Position numbers and translations under genes: made by a program. DNA of 64,000 bases from Heligmosomoides polygyrus polygyrus (Eukaryota; Nematoda; Chromadorea; Rhabditida; Heligmosomidae): positions 95,924,728-95,988,727 of the forward strand of contig OX377204.1 in the NCBI GenBank assembly GCA_947396885.1, in the 5' to 3' direction. Positions 43,901-48,448 of the stretch are shown here, in pieces (within the stretch, counting starts at the first letter, position 1; each line of letters begins with the position of its first letter). Below the pieces are notes generated by a model. The model was not told where the DNA came from. It ran no database searches and saw only the letters and a program-made list of their open reading frames with translations.

Positions 43901-46808
43901 ACCTCCCCCAATGCTGCCCATCTTCGCGACATGTACCACGACGCCTTAACCTTAAAGTTCACGAGGCTAAATATAGGGGTTTGTTTGGTACTAGTCGGTA
44001 ATATGGCCTACATTGAAGCCAGCAAGGGTAGGCGTAATGGGACTCGAGACAATTTGCCTATGCAAATCGGTCCCGATCGCACCGAATGCGATTGGCTGCA
44101 TCTGTATGCTGGCCACATTGTAGACAAGAAGCAGCCTAGTTAGGATTCCATCGGCTACCGCTTCCGAAAGCAAGGATTCTCGTCCTAGCGTCTAGTCCTA
44201 GCAGTGAAATTGGAGAATTCTTCTACAGCTACCGTAGTAGGGTACCTAACCGTTCACTGGCACCCTCAACTGAGAAAGAACGACCTAATCCCGCATGTCG
44301 ACAAGCGATTTTCAGCGCTGAGGCATTGACGCACTCGGCGGCGCACAACAGACGTACACTTCTCGATTACGGTAACGACGAAAGATCGCTGAATAGCTGC
44401 CGGCTGGTTTCTCTGTTCCTTCCAGCGGAAACGGATTCGGTAACGACGACGTCCTTTATACAAATGCTTCTTACAACACTGATAATTTCATATTCAGGGA
44501 AAATTCGATAGGAATTTCCTTGACTTTTTTTTCGATTCACCTACCCAATAAGTGAACATTGTTTGAAATATAATTTTATTTCATTCATTTAATTTGCACT
44601 TAATTTATTAATTATTGAAAAATTACTAAATAAATTATGTATTAATTATTAAATAAATTATCAAAATTAATTTTCTTATTTTCAAAATTCTTTATAAATA
44701 TCCAATTTATATATACTAAATTTTAATGTTTCAAGAACAATTTTAATTTTTAACGACACTTGCTCGGATAGCAAGCATAATTGTCAATTCAGCCATTTTC
44801 TAAAATTCAAATTAGAATAATATTTGCAAACAAAAGATTTAAAATACTTATAAAACCTTTATAAATTCATTGATAATTTCATATTCAAGGAAAATTTGAT
44901 AGAAATTTTTTAAAATTTTTTTGATTCACCGACCCAACAAGTGAACATTGTTTGAAATATAATTTTATTTCATTTATTTAATTTGCACTTAATTTTTTAA
45001 TTATTAAAATAAATTATTGAATAAATTATGTTTTAATTATTAAAATTAATTATTAAAATCAATTTTCTTATTTTTTAAAATTTTATAATATCTAACTTAT
45101 ATAGTTTAAATTTTAATTTTTCAAGAACAATTTTAATTTTTAACAACACTTGCTCGGATAGCAAGCATAATTGTCAATTCATCCATTTTCTAAAATTCAA
45201 ATTAGAATAATATTTGTAAACAAAAGATTTAAAATACTTATAAAACCTTTATAAGTTCATTGATAATTTCATATTCAAGGAAAATTTGATAGAAATTTTA
45301 AAATTTTTTTTGATTCACCGACCCAACAAGTGAACATTGTTTAAAATATAATTTTATTTCATTTATTTAATTTGTACTTAATTTATTAATTATTAAAACA
45401 AAATAAGCCACCGAAGAGATATTATAATAAATAAGGTTCGCCTGAGAGAATATGGCGAAACGATCACCAAAAGTTTTGTGTAATTTTCACAAATTATTCA
45501 AGAAAATTTATACAATTCTAATTTAAAAAATAATGGTTTATAGCTTGCGCTTAGGAGCATAAAGTCGTCCACTTTTTATTGCCAAAAAAGGGTTGAGCCA
45601 CGCCCCCGTCCAAGGCGTCGCATTTTCTATTTGATTGATAGCAATATTTCTGTTCGCATGGAGTTTCACACTTGTAAACGAAATAACAATAATAACTGTA
45701 AAAAATACATATCTTCACTTTGACGTTTCATGTAAGCATTATCTACAGCATAAATCGAGTAAAAATCGCGACGAGCTTTTCGAGTGCATGGCGTGATCCT
45801 GTCATTTAATACTATAAACGATTATTTTTTGTTGTGCTTTAAAAAATTAATTTTTTAGGGATTGCTTTTTGATGTGCTTTGAAAATTTTTTTTTCAGATA
45901 GTAAAAATTTTATAAAAATTAAATATTACTCTCATTCGGTTAACTGAACTTAAAAACATTTTAAGGAAAGTTATACAAAATTTTCCTTAAACAAAAATTA
46001 CTCCTTAATCATCTTGGAGAGTCTGAAGCTTATTCTATAGGAACCCCATTTCAATTCGAAGGCGCCCACCTTGAATTCAAATTTGTTCAGAAGAGTGTTC
46101 AATCTGACGTGGAAATGGTTCACCAATAAAAGTTGAGTGCATGGCGCATCCCCGCTGGACTATCTGTAATACATTACTGCTTCCATACTTCGTTTTTTTG
46201 CGCCAGGACGGTTAAAATATGAAAGGCTACTTCTCGACTTCAAAAATCAAAAAAAAATATCCTACAGTGGCCAGTTTTATTGATTTATTCATTTAAAAAT
46301 GGTATACAAAATTTAGAAAATGGTCACTGTAGGCCGTTTTTTTTTTGAAATCAAGAAGTAACCCTTCTTATCTTACCTGTCTTGGCGCAGAAAGAACAAA
46401 GTATGGAGGCGGTAACGCATTATAGATGCCCAACTGGAATGCGCCATGCATTCAACTTTTACATGGTTGGTGAAGCATTCTTCCTCAATGCACGTGACTT
46501 CTGGAGTAAATACTGGCAAGCGACCTCGTAAAATACGCATAAAATAATAAATGGCGACGTTAATCAATCTTTCCTGAGCTGCAGGAAAGCCTATACTTCT
46601 AAACGAGGCTGTATTAGCACCTATCAGTGGTGACTAGCCGACAGAACTACTAAGGGTGGGAGGTTTACGAGCCGGACTCGACTCGAAGGCGCACAGAAAA
46701 CTCAGATGATTCCGGGACGAATTCTCCATGATGACGTCGAGGACTCACCGGCTTAGGGAACAGGGTCTGCTGATGCATCGTGGTGCAGTTTGACTTCAAA
46801 CGAACCAT
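10261..46808 (-). CDS. THIK-like two-pore-domain potassium channel, whole gene (11 exons)
   Basis: Predicted plasma-membrane K2P (TWK) leak potassium channel of the THIK/KCNK12-KCNK13 type. Coding exons on the minus strand: 46808-46749, 39290-39147, 21626-21446, 18415-18277, 18046-17942, 17875-17810, 17753-17661, 16365-16291, 16208-16131, 16068-15965, 10481-10261. Every junction keeps frame, giving 1266 nt (421 residues plus stop); vertebrate THIK channels are about 410-430. Domain order: TM1 (35-57), extracellular cap with Cys81/Cys88 and sequon N83-S-S, pore 1 TIGFG (127-131), TM2 with LFFNLFLER (157-165), WRPSVY before TM3 (219-224), pore 2 TIGFGD (266-271), TM4 (289-312), cytoplasmic tail with LLLQKQL. 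Family assignment is from remembered THIK motifs. Exon 1 is the least certain part. Introns are 56 bp to 17.5 kb and the large ones are full of transposon remains. No AATAAA lies within about 900 bp past the stop. Confidence 0.88.
10981..11344. mobile_element. Long family B relative (B'), 364 bp
   Basis: Ends GGCCTCGTTTATACTTCGAC and GATGGAAGCATGAATAGGGC, flanked by TTA. Internal GC-rich sequence with repeated GCGTCGC-type words; no ORF of note. Related copies at 1720-2065 and 8808-9210. It lies in intron 10 of the K2P gene. Confidence 0.78.
11348..11474. mobile_element. MITE family B, 127 bp
   Basis: Ends GGCCCCGTTTATACTTCG and AAGTATAAACGAGGCC, TTA on both sides. Directly abuts a longer relative (10981-11344) with one shared TTA, as if it inserted into that element's target duplication. 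Confidence 0.85.
12690..13100. repeat. Degenerate array of GCAAGTTACTTG-like words
   Basis: More than ten imperfect words of the form CAAGTTACTTGCAAG, AAGTTACTTAC or TAGGTTACTT over 400 bp in both polarities. Spacing is irregular, so this is a decayed satellite or clustered palindromes in intron 10. Confidence 0.5.
13861..14112. repeat. Foldback of Penelope-like terminal sequence
   Basis: Arms of about 110 bp share TTTGTAATAGTGAAGCTC, TTCTTCAGGT and CAGTAACATTGCA. The right arm contains CTGAAGAAGGGCATAAAGTC then CGAAAC, a string of the type seen in Penelope-like terminal repeats. Located 220 bp from the Penelope-like fragment at 14335. Confidence 0.7.
14335..15849 (-). mobile_element. Penelope-like retroelement fragment with inverted terminal arms
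   Basis: Two inverted arms of about 205 bp (14335-14540 and 15641-15849) share a string containing CTGAAGAAGGCGAT and CGCTGATAAC, of the kind found in Penelope-like terminal repeats. Between them, on the minus strand, is a decayed GIY-YIG endonuclease coding fragment. The element lies inside the last intron of the K2P gene, on the same strand. Family assignment rests on the GIY-YIG domain plus the arm sequence. Confidence 0.6.
15195..15589 (-). pseudogene. GIY-YIG endonuclease end of a Penelope-like element
   Basis: Frame one (15589-15272) reads LPFIFDEV-like sequence, then [31 protein letters not shown], typical of the linker after the reverse transcriptase in nematode Penelope-like proteins. 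Frame two (15413-15195) reads [24 protein letters not shown] and [15 protein letters not shown]. These correspond to the Cys motif, the GIY-YIG core (here VYI and SYI, core mutated) and the downstream helix. At least one frameshift separates the two halves. Confidence 0.62.
15965..16068 (-). CDS. K2P channel exon 10 (proximal C-terminal tail)
   Basis: 104 nt, acceptor GTTTTCAG, donor GTAAGC. It encodes [18 protein letters not shown] and then a basic stretch [16 protein letters not shown] (residues 315-348). The start corresponds to the KQxLNWMLRK segment after TM4 in THIK channels. It ends after the first base of a Gly codon, and the next exon found in phase is 5.5 kb downstream. Confidence 0.9.
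16131..16208 (-). CDS. K2P channel exon 9 (TM4)
   Basis: 78 nt, acceptor TTTCAG, donor GTAGGT. It encodes [20 protein letters not shown] and VSSIVV (residues 288-313), matching the fourth transmembrane helix of THIK channels, where the string GVCCIYSLFNV occupies the same place. It ends in a split Arg codon. Confidence 0.93.
16291..16365 (-). CDS. K2P channel exon 8 (selectivity filter 2)
   Basis: 75 nt, acceptor ATTATAG, donor GTACGG. It encodes [20 protein letters not shown] (residues 264-283), with the second selectivity filter TIGFGD at 266-271, then GDVY. The split Arg codon joins exon 9 across an 82 bp intron. The neighbouring 1.3 kb intron is AT-rich and contains a MITE. Confidence 0.94.
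16754..16880. mobile_element. Degenerate MITE family A copy in intron 7
   Basis: Starts GGCCTAGTTTACTG and ends AAGTATAGACTAGGGC, with the characteristic TAGATATCGAT and ATCGATATCTA centre. Mutated ends and GC-rich arms in otherwise AT-rich intron 7 of the K2P gene. Confidence 0.75.
17661..17753 (-). CDS. K2P channel exon 7 (TM3 and pore 2 helix)
   Basis: 93 nt, acceptor TTCTTGCAG, donor AG|GTAACT. It encodes the rest of TM3 and the second pore helix: [19 protein letters not shown], then [11 protein letters not shown] (residues 233-262). The pattern W-x-Y-x-(E/D)-(A/S)-LYFCF is typical of the K2P second pore. It ends in a split Ser codon. Confidence 0.92.
   Translation of the reverse strand, partial: YLCLIDQHRSVDLFACRGLGLHRGAVFLLY
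17810..17875 (-). CDS. K2P channel exon 6 (start of TM3)
   Basis: 66 nt, acceptor TTTTTTCAG, donor CAG|GTTAGC. It encodes [21 protein letters not shown] (residues 211-231). The WRPSVY motif corresponds to the WKPSVY motif that precedes TM3 in THIK channels. It is separated from exon 7 by a 56 bp intron. Confidence 0.88.
17942..18046 (-). CDS. K2P channel exon 5 (TM2-TM3 cytosolic loop)
   Basis: 105 nt, acceptor TTCCAG. It encodes the basic loop after TM2 ([14 protein letters not shown], residues 176-189) and a variable segment through NNEDFCESA. The inferred donor is AG|GTCAGC, a weak match. The following 66 nt has a TTTTTTCAG acceptor but no stop codon in frame, so it could be retained, adding 22 residues to the cytosolic loop. 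Confidence 0.82.
18277..18415 (-). CDS. K2P channel exon 4 (filter 1 and TM2)
   Basis: 139 nt, acceptor TTGCAG, donor GTAAGT. It starts with the last two bases of the filter glycine and encodes FGSSTPRT, then TM2 with [19 protein letters not shown] (147-165). LFFNLFLER is a hallmark of THIK-type channels. It ends inside an Arg codon that exon 5 completes. Confidence 0.94.
18735..18900. repeat. Palindromic CCAAT-bearing repeat (family G)
   Basis: Ends GTGGGCAGCATTG and AGTGCTGCCCAC; interior GCCAGCCAATCAGGA and CCTGATTGGCTGAC, i.e. inverted CCAAT boxes. In intron 3. Confidence 0.68.
18960..19290 (+). mobile_element. SINE copy 3, split by a MITE
   Basis: The SINE body from GGATTTCCCGCCCAG to GAGAAGGATAA is interrupted at 19052-19186 by a MITE and continues TAAAGCGCTGATACC. 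It is a degraded copy that lacks the A-box head. It lies in intron 3 of the K2P gene. Confidence 0.68.
19052..19186. mobile_element. MITE family A (PIF/Harbinger-like), 135 bp
   Basis: Terminal inverted repeats GCCCTAGTTTATA...TATAAACTAGGGC, GC-rich subterminal palindrome (GCGCGGCGCGGCACC / GGTGCCGCACCGC), and a centre with GATATCGAT. TAA flanks both sides. Insertion is into a SINE copy whose empty counterpart at 7110-7125 has a single TAA, so boundaries and target duplication are directly demonstrated. Confidence 0.9.
19929..19995. repeat. (AAAT)n microsatellite
   Basis: About 16 uninterrupted AAAT units. It creates a long artificial reading frame on the minus strand. Shorter arrays of the same motif occur at 28817-28846, 48390-48412 and 58655-58700. 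Confidence 0.95.
20221..20299 (+). other. tRNA-like sequence (arm 1)
   Basis: Starts GCCGCGGTGGCGCAGTCGGT (A-box like) and has the B box AGTTCGAGTCC before a complementary end GCTGCCA. The anticodon arm (CCGCC...GGCGG) has a long insert, so no normal tRNA is predicted. Confidence 0.4.
20400..20533. mobile_element. MITE family B, 134 bp
   Basis: Ends GTCCCCGTTTATACTTCC and GAAGTGTAAACGGGGCC, TAA on both sides. Located in the loop of a larger inverted repeat (about 20000-21010) in intron 3. Confidence 0.87.
20743..20819 (-). other. tRNA-like sequence (arm 2)
   Basis: Reverse-strand relative of 20221-20299 with ACGGTGGTGCAGTCGGTAAG and CAGTTCGAGTCC. Same abnormal anticodon arm. Confidence 0.4.
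21446..21626 (-). CDS. K2P channel exon 3 (cap and pore 1)
   Basis: 181 nt, starts in phase 0 and ends after the first base of a Gly codon. Acceptor TTTTTTTTCAG, donor GTGAGT. It encodes the extracellular cap (residues 69-110), including Cys81, Cys88 and the N-glycosylation sequon at Asn83. The first pore helix follows, up to TVISTI. The split Gly codon and the next exon complete the first selectivity filter TIGFG. In this exon strings such as [16 protein letters not shown] match the THIK pore 1 pattern. Confidence 0.93.
21835..21968. mobile_element. MITE family B, 134 bp, in a palindrome arm
   Basis: Ends GGCCCCGTTTATACTTCG and its near-complement, TAA on both sides. It interrupts the left arm of the palindrome at about 21772-22456; the right arm is continuous at the equivalent point. 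Confidence 0.88.
22266..22425. mobile_element. MITE family D, 160 bp
   Basis: Ends GGCCTCTGTTATACTCCCGC and its complement, extended by a GGGAGCATCCGCGG palindrome, TAA on both sides. It interrupts the right arm of the palindrome at 21772-22456. Confidence 0.87.
23280..23433. mobile_element. MITE family H, 154 bp
   Basis: Inverted ends TGGGCAACTTTGGCACA and TGTGCCAAAGTTGCCCA, then GGATGGC / GGCCATCC. Three complete copies occur within 1 kb (also 23520-23667 and 24034-24187), with a single left end at 23110 and further ends at 36655 and 36958. Confidence 0.8.
23520..23667. mobile_element. MITE family H, 148 bp
   Basis: Second copy, ends TGGGCAACTTTGGCACAAG and complement. The left third (GATTGCCATGTTTATCG) aligns closely with the first copy; the right third is shorter. 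Confidence 0.8.
23885..24019. mobile_element. MITE family A, 135 bp
   Basis: Near-identical ends to the copy at 19052 (GCCCTAGTTTATACTTGCGC and its complement), TAA on both sides. It sits between two members of another palindromic family (23520-23667 and 24034-24187). Confidence 0.88.
24034..24187. mobile_element. MITE family H, 154 bp, diverged
   Basis: Ends TGGGCAACATTGCCACGGG and GTGCCAAAGTTTCCCA. The sequence that follows (24205-24262) repeats the sequence after the first copy (23450-23512), so a unit of MITE plus about 60 bp flank has been duplicated directly. Confidence 0.75.
24669..24821 (+). pseudogene. Possible Myb/SANT-like domain fragment
   Basis: A short frame reads [20 protein letters not shown], then [18 protein letters not shown]. 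The basic helix followed by TGGG-x-x-x-x-x-E is like the end of Myb/SANT-like DNA-binding domains, which occur in the second protein of Harbinger transposons. It is short, has no supporting neighbour and could be chance. Confidence 0.22.
25058..25131 (-). tRNA. tRNA-Arg(TCG)-like, probable pseudogene
   Basis: 74 nt. Acceptor strands GCGGCTC and GCGCTGC pair with one mismatch and one G-U. A box TAGCGCAGTGGATAG, anticodon stem CATTG/CAATG around the loop CTTCGTG (anticodon TCG), B box GGTTCGATTCT with T stem containing G-U pairs. The T at position 37 and weak D stem make a functional tRNA doubtful; a tRNA-derived repeat is as likely. Confidence 0.42.
25792..26242. mobile_element. Chimeric A/B MITE cluster forming an inverted duplication
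   Basis: 25792-25912 begins with a family B end and finishes with a family A end (CAAGTATAAACTAGGGC), TAA both sides. A family B right half follows to about 26003. From there a unique stretch (AACAGAGAATTCACAGCGG and so on) reads into a near-perfect inverted copy, which ends in a complete family B element at 26109-26242 (TTA flanks). The inverted arms span roughly 25915-26042 and 26057-26185. Confidence 0.75.
26398..26536. mobile_element. MITE family A, 139 bp
   Basis: Ends GCCCTAGTTTATACTTG and CAAGTATAAACTAGGGC, flanked by TTA on both sides. It interrupts an AT-rich repeat; the homologous uninterrupted position in the copy at 37524-38745 reads GGTTAAACTACAGAC with a single TTA (about 37640). 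Confidence 0.88.
26691..26755 (+). other. tRNA-like cargo in an inverted-repeat element, copy 1
   Basis: Acceptor-like strands GCGCCGG and CTGGCGC pair, T arm GCGGG-TTCGAGT-CCCGC is perfect, and a D-arm-like TGGTGTAATGGCGTAGAGC is present, but the anticodon arm is not canonical. Flanked by GCGTTCGATCAAAC and GTTTTGATCGCAAC, which are inverted repeats. Same structure at 26911 and 48219. Confidence 0.55.
26911..26984 (+). other. tRNA-like cargo, copy 2
   Basis: As copy 1, 220 bp downstream: TGGTGTAAAGGCGTAGAGC, B box GGTTCGAGCCC, same inverted flanks. The T stem has one change (TGGG), so it is more degraded. Confidence 0.52.
27857..28128. mobile_element. hAT-like MITE (family J), 272 bp
   Basis: Terminal inverted repeats of roughly 100 bp beginning GGTACTGAGCGGGCTGGTGC and ending with AGTACC. 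Both sides carry an identical 8 bp sequence, GAAAATTT (27849-27856, 28129-28136), the length used by hAT transposases. It is inserted in an AT-rich repeat whose uninterrupted relatives lie near 55620-55650 and 56265-56285. No ORF. GC-rich in contrast to its surroundings. Confidence 0.85.
28898..29065 (-). mobile_element. SINE fragment with internal deletion
   Basis: Reverse-oriented fragment sharing the blocks GGCGTCTGAATGCGTATGG, ATGACTTGCGGTGGCCAGCC and CTGGGCGGGATCCGAA with the SINE at 51117-51400. About 70 bp of the body is missing. Confidence 0.5.
29893..30082. repeat. Palindromic CCAAT-bearing repeat (family G)
   Basis: GTCGCGAATGCGAGCAGCATT to CACTTTGGCGAC; interior GCCAATCAGG and CTGATTGGCTGG. 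Overlaps the start of a meaningless open frame at 30021. Confidence 0.6.
30694..31971 (+). mobile_element. Full-length mariner (Tc1/mariner superfamily)
   Basis: 1278 bp element with near-perfect terminal inverted repeats of about 28 bp (YTRGGTTGTCACATAAGTTC then TGTCCGAT), flanked by TA on both sides (30692-30693 and 31972-31973), the standard mariner target duplication. It contains a single transposase frame with a DD34D catalytic core. Only one frameshift was found, so this is a relatively young copy. It sits in intron 2 of the channel gene, opposite to the gene's strand, and inside the left half of a larger palindromic repeat composite. Confidence 0.93.
30883..31788 (+). pseudogene. Mariner transposase, frameshifted near C-terminus
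   Basis: ATG at 30883 gives 301 residues. The N-terminal half has the paired helix-turn-helix region ([20 protein letters not shown] about 22-41; [12 protein letters not shown] about 91-102), then the linker KWVLHELT (113-120, a variant of WVPHEL). The catalytic acidic residues are Asp151 (ITCDKKW), Asp243 (LLHDNARPH) and Asp278 (YSPDLAPTD), with exactly 34 residues between the last two, as in DD34D mariners. The frame breaks in an A-run near 31755-31760. The usual C-terminal continuation ([18 protein letters not shown] and so on) is present in the next frame to TAA at about 31905. The catalytic triad is intact but about 45 C-terminal residues are displaced, so the copy is probably inactive unless the frameshift is a sequencing error. 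Confidence 0.92.
32420..32690. other. Repeat-derived sequence inside the composite palindrome
   Basis: Contains TCTCGGGTTGATCACGACAG and CATTGTCAGGCCAGG, which match block A' (near 34900-34960, opposite strand). No gene. Confidence 0.45.
35341..37523. other. Intron 2 sequence with scattered repeat ends
   Basis: Holds isolated family H ends (36655, 36958), a SINE-like B box near 36580 and AT-rich sequence from 37080. No exon of the channel and no other gene recognised. Confidence 0.4.
37524..38745. repeat. AT-rich inverted-repeat element (family I), copy 2
   Basis: About 1.2 kb. Left ACATCATTTTTACGTCGAAT and right GTTCGACGTGAAAATGAC are inverted. Internal words such as TCAATCAAATAAAAATCGC are shared with the other copies. 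It contains the empty site for the MITE at 26398. Confidence 0.68.
38876..39005. mobile_element. MITE family B inside a second inverted repeat
   Basis: Ends GACGCGTTTATACTTTC and GAAAGTATAAACGGGCC. It is flanked by inverted copies of another sequence (ATTCCAGGCACAAAACGG at 38841, CGTTTTGTGCTTGGAAT near 39022), so it has inserted into the loop or arm of a different foldback element. Confidence 0.75.
39147..39290 (-). CDS. K2P channel exon 2 (TM1)
   Basis: 144 nt, phase 0 at both ends, residues 21-68. Acceptor TTTAG, donor GTGAGT. It encodes the EENARF motif directly before TM1 and the first transmembrane helix ([22 protein letters not shown]), closely resembling the start of vertebrate THIK channels. 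The [10 protein letters not shown] segment that follows begins the extracellular cap helix. It is isolated by 7.5 kb and 17.5 kb introns on its two sides. Confidence 0.9.
40237..40582 (+). repeat. Tandem repeat, 107-108 bp unit, 3.2 copies
   Basis: CGATATT landmarks at 40251, 40359, 40466 and 40573. Unit includes GCGGTACGAAACTTCAGCC, ATCGAGGTCGCTGAACACGA and ATCGATACCGATCGAT. Copies are nearly identical, so expansion is recent. Confidence 0.93.
40939..41526. mobile_element. Triple-nested MITE: A containing B containing C
   Basis: Outer family A (40939-41526, ends GCCCTAGTTTATAC and GTATAAACTAGGGC) is split by family B (about 40975-41439, ends GCCCCGTTTATAC and GTATAAACGGGGC), which is split by family C (41058-41384, ends GGCCCATGCACACTTCTGCG and its complement). 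Each outer element resumes after the inner one. Left TAA and right TTA flank the whole. Also immediately left is the right end of a further family (GTATAACATAGGCC, ending 40935). Confidence 0.85.
42201..42332. mobile_element. MITE family B
   Basis: TCTCGTTTATACTTCGACGC to GGAAGTATAAACGGGGCC. Typical internal GAGCGACGCGACG palindrome. First of three consecutive MITEs (42201-42629). Confidence 0.8.
42364..42490. mobile_element. MITE family B
   Basis: GGCCTCGTTTATACTTCGAC to GGAAGTATAAATGGGG. Second of three consecutive MITEs, 31 bp after the previous copy. Confidence 0.78.
42495..42629. mobile_element. MITE family E, 135 bp
   Basis: Ends GGGAGCGTTTAGTGTGCACG and GTGCACTCTAAACGCTCTC, followed by TAA. 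Same overall plan as families A and B (short, GC-rich, TWA target) but different termini. Confidence 0.78.
43753..43930. repeat. Palindromic CCAAT-bearing repeat (family G)
   Basis: GTCGCGAAAGTGGGCATCAT to CAATGCTGCCCATCTTCGCG plus AC; two ATTGGCT motifs. A related fragment with CGATTGGCTG follows at about 44000-44130. Confidence 0.66.
44481..45420 (+). repeat. AT-rich tandem repeat, ~390 bp unit, 2.4 copies
   Basis: GATAATTTCATATTCA recurs at 44481, 44872 and 45262. Shared blocks include GTGAACATTGTTTGAAATAT and GCTCGGATAGCAAGCATAAT. Copies two and three are the most alike. Located in intron 1 of the K2P gene. Confidence 0.9.
46749..46808 (-). CDS. K2P channel exon 1 (candidate start exon)
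   Basis: Sixty nucleotides encode a 20-residue N-terminus starting MVRLKSN and ending LFPKP. The exon ends at a consensus GTGAGT donor in phase 0, matching exon 2, which starts in phase 0. The ATG context (GTCATGG) is favourable. An in-frame upstream ATG at 46841 would add 11 residues (starting MGACF); an in-frame TAA lies 15 bases before it. This exon was chosen on phase and donor only, because K2P N-termini are not conserved. A different first exon, or a further upstream one, is possible. The terminal repeat of a mariner relic begins only about 35-40 bp upstream. Confidence 0.5.
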
Positions 46809-46841
46809 GACCGGAAAAGTTCTATGGAAACACGCTCCCAT

Positions 46842-48104
46842 TCGACTGTCGCAAAATTAATTTCCGTTTCGAGGTATGTATAAGTAAATAAGTTTTTTTA
46901 CCCCAAATCATCCACCCTCAGAGAAAGCCAGACATGCCGTTCGGTGGAGTTTTTTCTGCTCTTTCAAAAAAAAATGTGGATGTCGCGTTTATCTTTTTAG
47001 CAGACCTCCAGGCCTCCGCAAAATCATGAACCGATGCGACTATCGAGTCATCATGCTTCACAAATCAAAATAATAGGACATTCTGCGGCAGAGGCATCCC
47101 GAAACCTTAGCAGCGTTTCAGAGCGGACTGCCCTTCGAATGGACGGTGAGGCTCTGCTTCGAGAAACTCGCTTCTGGCGATTTTGATCTCGAAGAAAAAC
47201 CGGTTCGCGGGCGCAGGTCGTCTTTTGATGATGAAGTCTTGCGGAGAGCCGTCGAAGAAAATCCGGAGACGAACACAAGTACGTCAGCAGAGGACCTTGG
47301 CTTACTCCATAGTACGGTAGCAAGACATTCGGCGGCAAGGTGAACAAGACGTCGAAGTGGGTGCCTCGTTAGCTGACCGACGAGCAGCTTCTGACACGTT
47401 TCCAACCTGCTAGATCGCCTTGAAAATGAGCCTTTTCAAACCGTATTGTAACTTTAAATAGAAAATAGGTCCTTTACGATAACAGGAATAAAGGGATTTG
47501 TCTGGGTAGGTAAGGATGCTCCCCTAGCATCCTTTCTTAAACCCGACCTTCACCCCAAAAAAGCTATGCTTACTTTGTGGTGGTGCTGTACAGGTGTAAT
47601 CCATTACAGCTTCTTGCAATCTGGTCAGGCAGTCACAACGGAGTCTTTCTGCTGTGATTTAGACCAAATGTGTGAGAAGTTGCAAAAATTTTGGCCGGTA
47701 GTGGTGAATAGAGGAGGGCCGCTCCTGTTGCGGGACAACGCAGGGCCACACACCTCATAAATCACTCGGCGAAAATTGACCCATTCAGGTATCGAAGTTC
47801 TCCCTCACCCACCATATTCTGCCTACCTTTCCCACGCTGACTATCGCTCTTTCCGAGCTCTTGATTCTCATTTGCGTCAGAAACGATTCACTAATTTGGC
47901 CGATGTTGAATGTGCCCTTCTTGATTTCGTTAATTCCTGTGGTCTCAGTTTTTATTGTAAAGGATTAGATTCATTACCTGTTCGTTGGCAAAAATATGCA
48001 GATTATGGCGATGTTTACTCTGATTAATAAAGTTGTGATTAAGCTGAGTTATAGCAGTTTGAAGTAAGCGATCCGTTTCGGCAATTAATTTTGCGACAAC
48101 CTAG
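46842..48104 (+). mobile_element. Decayed second mariner element
   Basis: About 1.26 kb. The right end reads ATTAATTTTGCGACAACCTAG followed by TA at 48105; the left end near 46848 carries the complement GTCGCAAAATTAAT, but its outermost 6-8 bases no longer match. The terminal sequence differs from that of the mariner at 30694 and resembles, from memory, Hsmar1/bandit-type termini. Inside is a plus-strand transposase relic. The left end lies directly beside the candidate first exon of the K2P channel. Confidence 0.82.
47026..48027 (+). pseudogene. Mariner transposase pseudogene
   Basis: Begins MNRCDYRVIMLHKSK at 47026, then stops. Recognisable mariner blocks follow in different frames: the HTH and acidic linker region (FEKLASGDFDLEEKPVRGR, 47146-47343), LTLWWCCTGVIHYSFL with VVNRGGPLLLRDNAGPH (47566-47760), and IEVLPHPPYSAYLSHADY to VRWQKYADYGDVYSD (47776-48027). 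Multiple frameshifts and stops, and loss of the third catalytic motif's usual PDLAPTD form, show it is dead. Confidence 0.85.
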
Positions 48105-48218
48105 TACATTCCGTCTAGCTCTTGCGCAGCCTCACTGATAGTGTGCCTTTTTTTGTCAAATCTGACCACTGAGTGTTTTTCCTCTTGTGTTTTTTAGTAT
48201 GTTACGTTCGGTCAAACA

Positions 48219-48290
48219 GCACCGATGGTGTAAGGCGTAGCATCGCTGCTCGGAAAGCACAAGGTGCGGGTTCGAGTCCCGCCTGGCGCT
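48219..48290 (+). other. tRNA-like cargo, copy 3
   Basis: GCACCGATGGTGTAAGGCGT and a perfect T arm GCGGGTTCGAGTCCCGC, with flanks GTTCGGTCAAAC and GTTTTGATCGCAAC. About 160 bp upstream of the candidate CDS at 48449. Confidence 0.5.
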
Positions 48291-48448
48291 AGAGTTTTGA
48301 TCGCAACAAAACATCCTGTAACAACATATAGCTTTTTAGTATTCCTCGTGTTCTACTAAACATTGAGTTGTCACATCCGTACGGGTGTATTTAGAAATAA
48401 ATAAATAAATAAAGAACGAGGTCTTAAGGTTCAGTGAAGAAAGCTGAA

